Source: Sulfurovum sp.
Lineage (GTDB): Bacteria; Campylobacterota; Campylobacteria; Campylobacterales; Sulfurovaceae
Assembly (NCBI GenBank): GCA_027046415.1
Contig: JALTYW010000024.1
Location: forward strand, 1-6,199
Direction: 5' to 3'
DNA: 6,199 nucleotides
The notes under the pieces were generated by a model, which was not told the DNA's origin, did no database searches, and worked only from the letters and a program-made list of their open reading frames with translations. This document shows, one piece after another, positions 5,480 through 6,199 of this stretch (its first letter is position 1; each line of letters opens with the position of its first letter). The position numbers and the translations under genes were made by a program.

Positions 5480-6199
5480 AGCTGGCACTGGAACCTACAG
5501 AAGAGCGGATAGATCTGCTTTATTGTAATGGGCAGATAGTCTTACAGGAAGCGGTCATTGGTGAGGCACCACCGCTTGATCAGTTTGAGAGCAGCATCGG
5601 TCAAAAGAGCTGGCAAGAGCGGCTGGGACATTTTTGGAAGACACTCTCCCGTGTCAAGCAGCTAAAGCATACCAAGATGAAGATCACCGTTGCCAATGGC
5701 AATGAGATGAAGTTGTCAGCCGCTGGCGTGGTCGGCATAGAGTATAACAACCGTACCTTTGCCTCCAAACTGATCGCTTCGGAGCTGAGTGTGATGGATG
5801 GAAAGTCTACAGCAGTGATCCTATCTCCCCAGTCGATGCTTCAGTATGTCGGGTATCTTTTTAAATCTCTTGTGTCACATCTGACACCAAGCAGGCTGCC
5901 CGCTTCTGTTGGATTTATCAGGAGTTCTCTGATCGATATTGAACCCCAAACTTCTTTGCCGATTGTGATCGACTCTCAGGAAGCAGGAGAGAGCCCTGCC
6001 AGTCTCGAGACCAAACAGGCAGTACTCCGGCTTAGTGTGGGTGAAGCGTTTTGGGAGCAAAACAGCAGAGAGAAAAATACCAAAGAGTCGATCAAAGTCG
6101 ATCATCTCCCCTCCGATGAGGAGCGCATAGGGTTCCTTGGAGAAGGGATTCCTCTCTTTTCGCATGCGAGCCGTGAACAGTATGCCGCACTCTTTACCA
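5443..6199 (+). CDS. Continuation of the DAGK-like protein (partial, runs off the right edge); possibly the N-terminal part of a DUF389 fusion
   Basis: This frame is open from 5425 to the window end. The first ATG is at 5443, without a ribosome binding site, so it is best read as the continuation of the gene starting at 5198. Numbering from that start with one base restored, residues 83-334 are visible. Residues 160-220 match the C-terminal beta-sandwich pattern of YegS/LcfB-type lipid kinases: a strand ITVANGNEMKL, then YNNR where the family has a conserved Asn, then ELSVMDGKSTAVILSP with the typical 'DG-x-x-x-v' motif (DG at 201-202). PIVIDSQ (255-261) sits where the family ends with 'pv.vDGE'. 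After about 285 the sequence becomes a charged linker (KESIKVDHLPSDEERIGFLG) leading to PLFSHASREQYAALFT, and is then cut off. From memory this linker resembles the lead-in to a DUF389 (TIGR00341-type) multi-helix membrane domain; this is a tentative inference. No membrane helix is visible inside the window. Confidence 0.6.
   Translation, partial: MFALPSKLEDAVKLALEPTEERIDLLYCNGQIVLQEAVIGEAPPLDQFESSIGQKSWQERLGHFWKTLSRVKQLKHTKMKITVANGNEMKLSAAGVVGIEYNNRTFASKLIASELSVMDGKSTAVILSPQSMLQYVGYLFKSLVSHLTPSRLPASVGFIRSSLIDIEPQTSLPIVIDSQEAGESPASLETKQAVLRLSVGEAFWEQNSREKNTKESIKVDHLPSDEERIGFLGEGIPLFSHASREQYAALFT

Overview
The window is part of a Bat (Bacteroides aerotolerance-type) / MoxR-VWA operon. It is followed by an unrelated-looking gene that resembles the diacylglycerol-kinase (YegS/LcfB-like) family. 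Every credible gene is on the + strand. Moderate GC, Lys/Glu/Asp-rich proteins, GGAG-type ribosome binding sites and the compact gene order suggest a Campylobacterota (epsilonproteobacterial) sulfur oxidiser of the Sulfurovum type. This assignment is inferred from the feel of the sequence, not from a search.

Layout: (1) 1-185, the last 60 codons of a gene that by synteny should be the DUF58 protein of the operon; (2) 182-589, a small one-helix membrane protein like DUF4381; (3) 576-1493, batA, a membrane-anchored VWA protein; (4) 1494-1622, a 129-bp gap filled with heptamer repeats and small hairpins; (5) 1623-2627, batB, a second VWA protein; (6) 2624-3522, batC, a TPR lipoprotein-like or exported protein with a very long Lys/Gln/Asn tail, broken by a one-base frameshift near 3170; (7) 3523-3647, a 125-bp gap with a short palindrome and a strong RBS; (8) 3648-5180, batD, a large exported protein with one C-terminal membrane helix; (9) 5198-6199 and beyond, a DAGK-like protein that also carries a one-base frameshift, near 5430, and runs off the window end.

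Known of the family: MoxR AAA+ ATPase, DUF58, DUF4381, BatA, BatB, BatC and BatD are encoded together and are thought to form an envelope complex. In it the two VWA proteins use metal-ion (MIDAS) sites for protein-protein contacts, the TPR protein acts as a periplasmic scaffold and BatD as a large periplasmic partner. The exact biochemical role is unsettled (stress resistance, chaperone or metal-insertion type functions have been proposed). Here the 4-bp and 14-bp overlaps between genes support cotranscription of the DUF58-to-batA block and the batB-batC block.

The two breaks have the same character: each is explained by one missing A in a short A run. That points either to homopolymer undercalling in the assembly or to two real inactivating mutations. 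The most unusual biology is the last gene, a kinase-fold protein whose nucleotide-binding GGDGT motif appears to be lost and whose ATG sits just downstream of a TATAAT box with no ribosome binding site.
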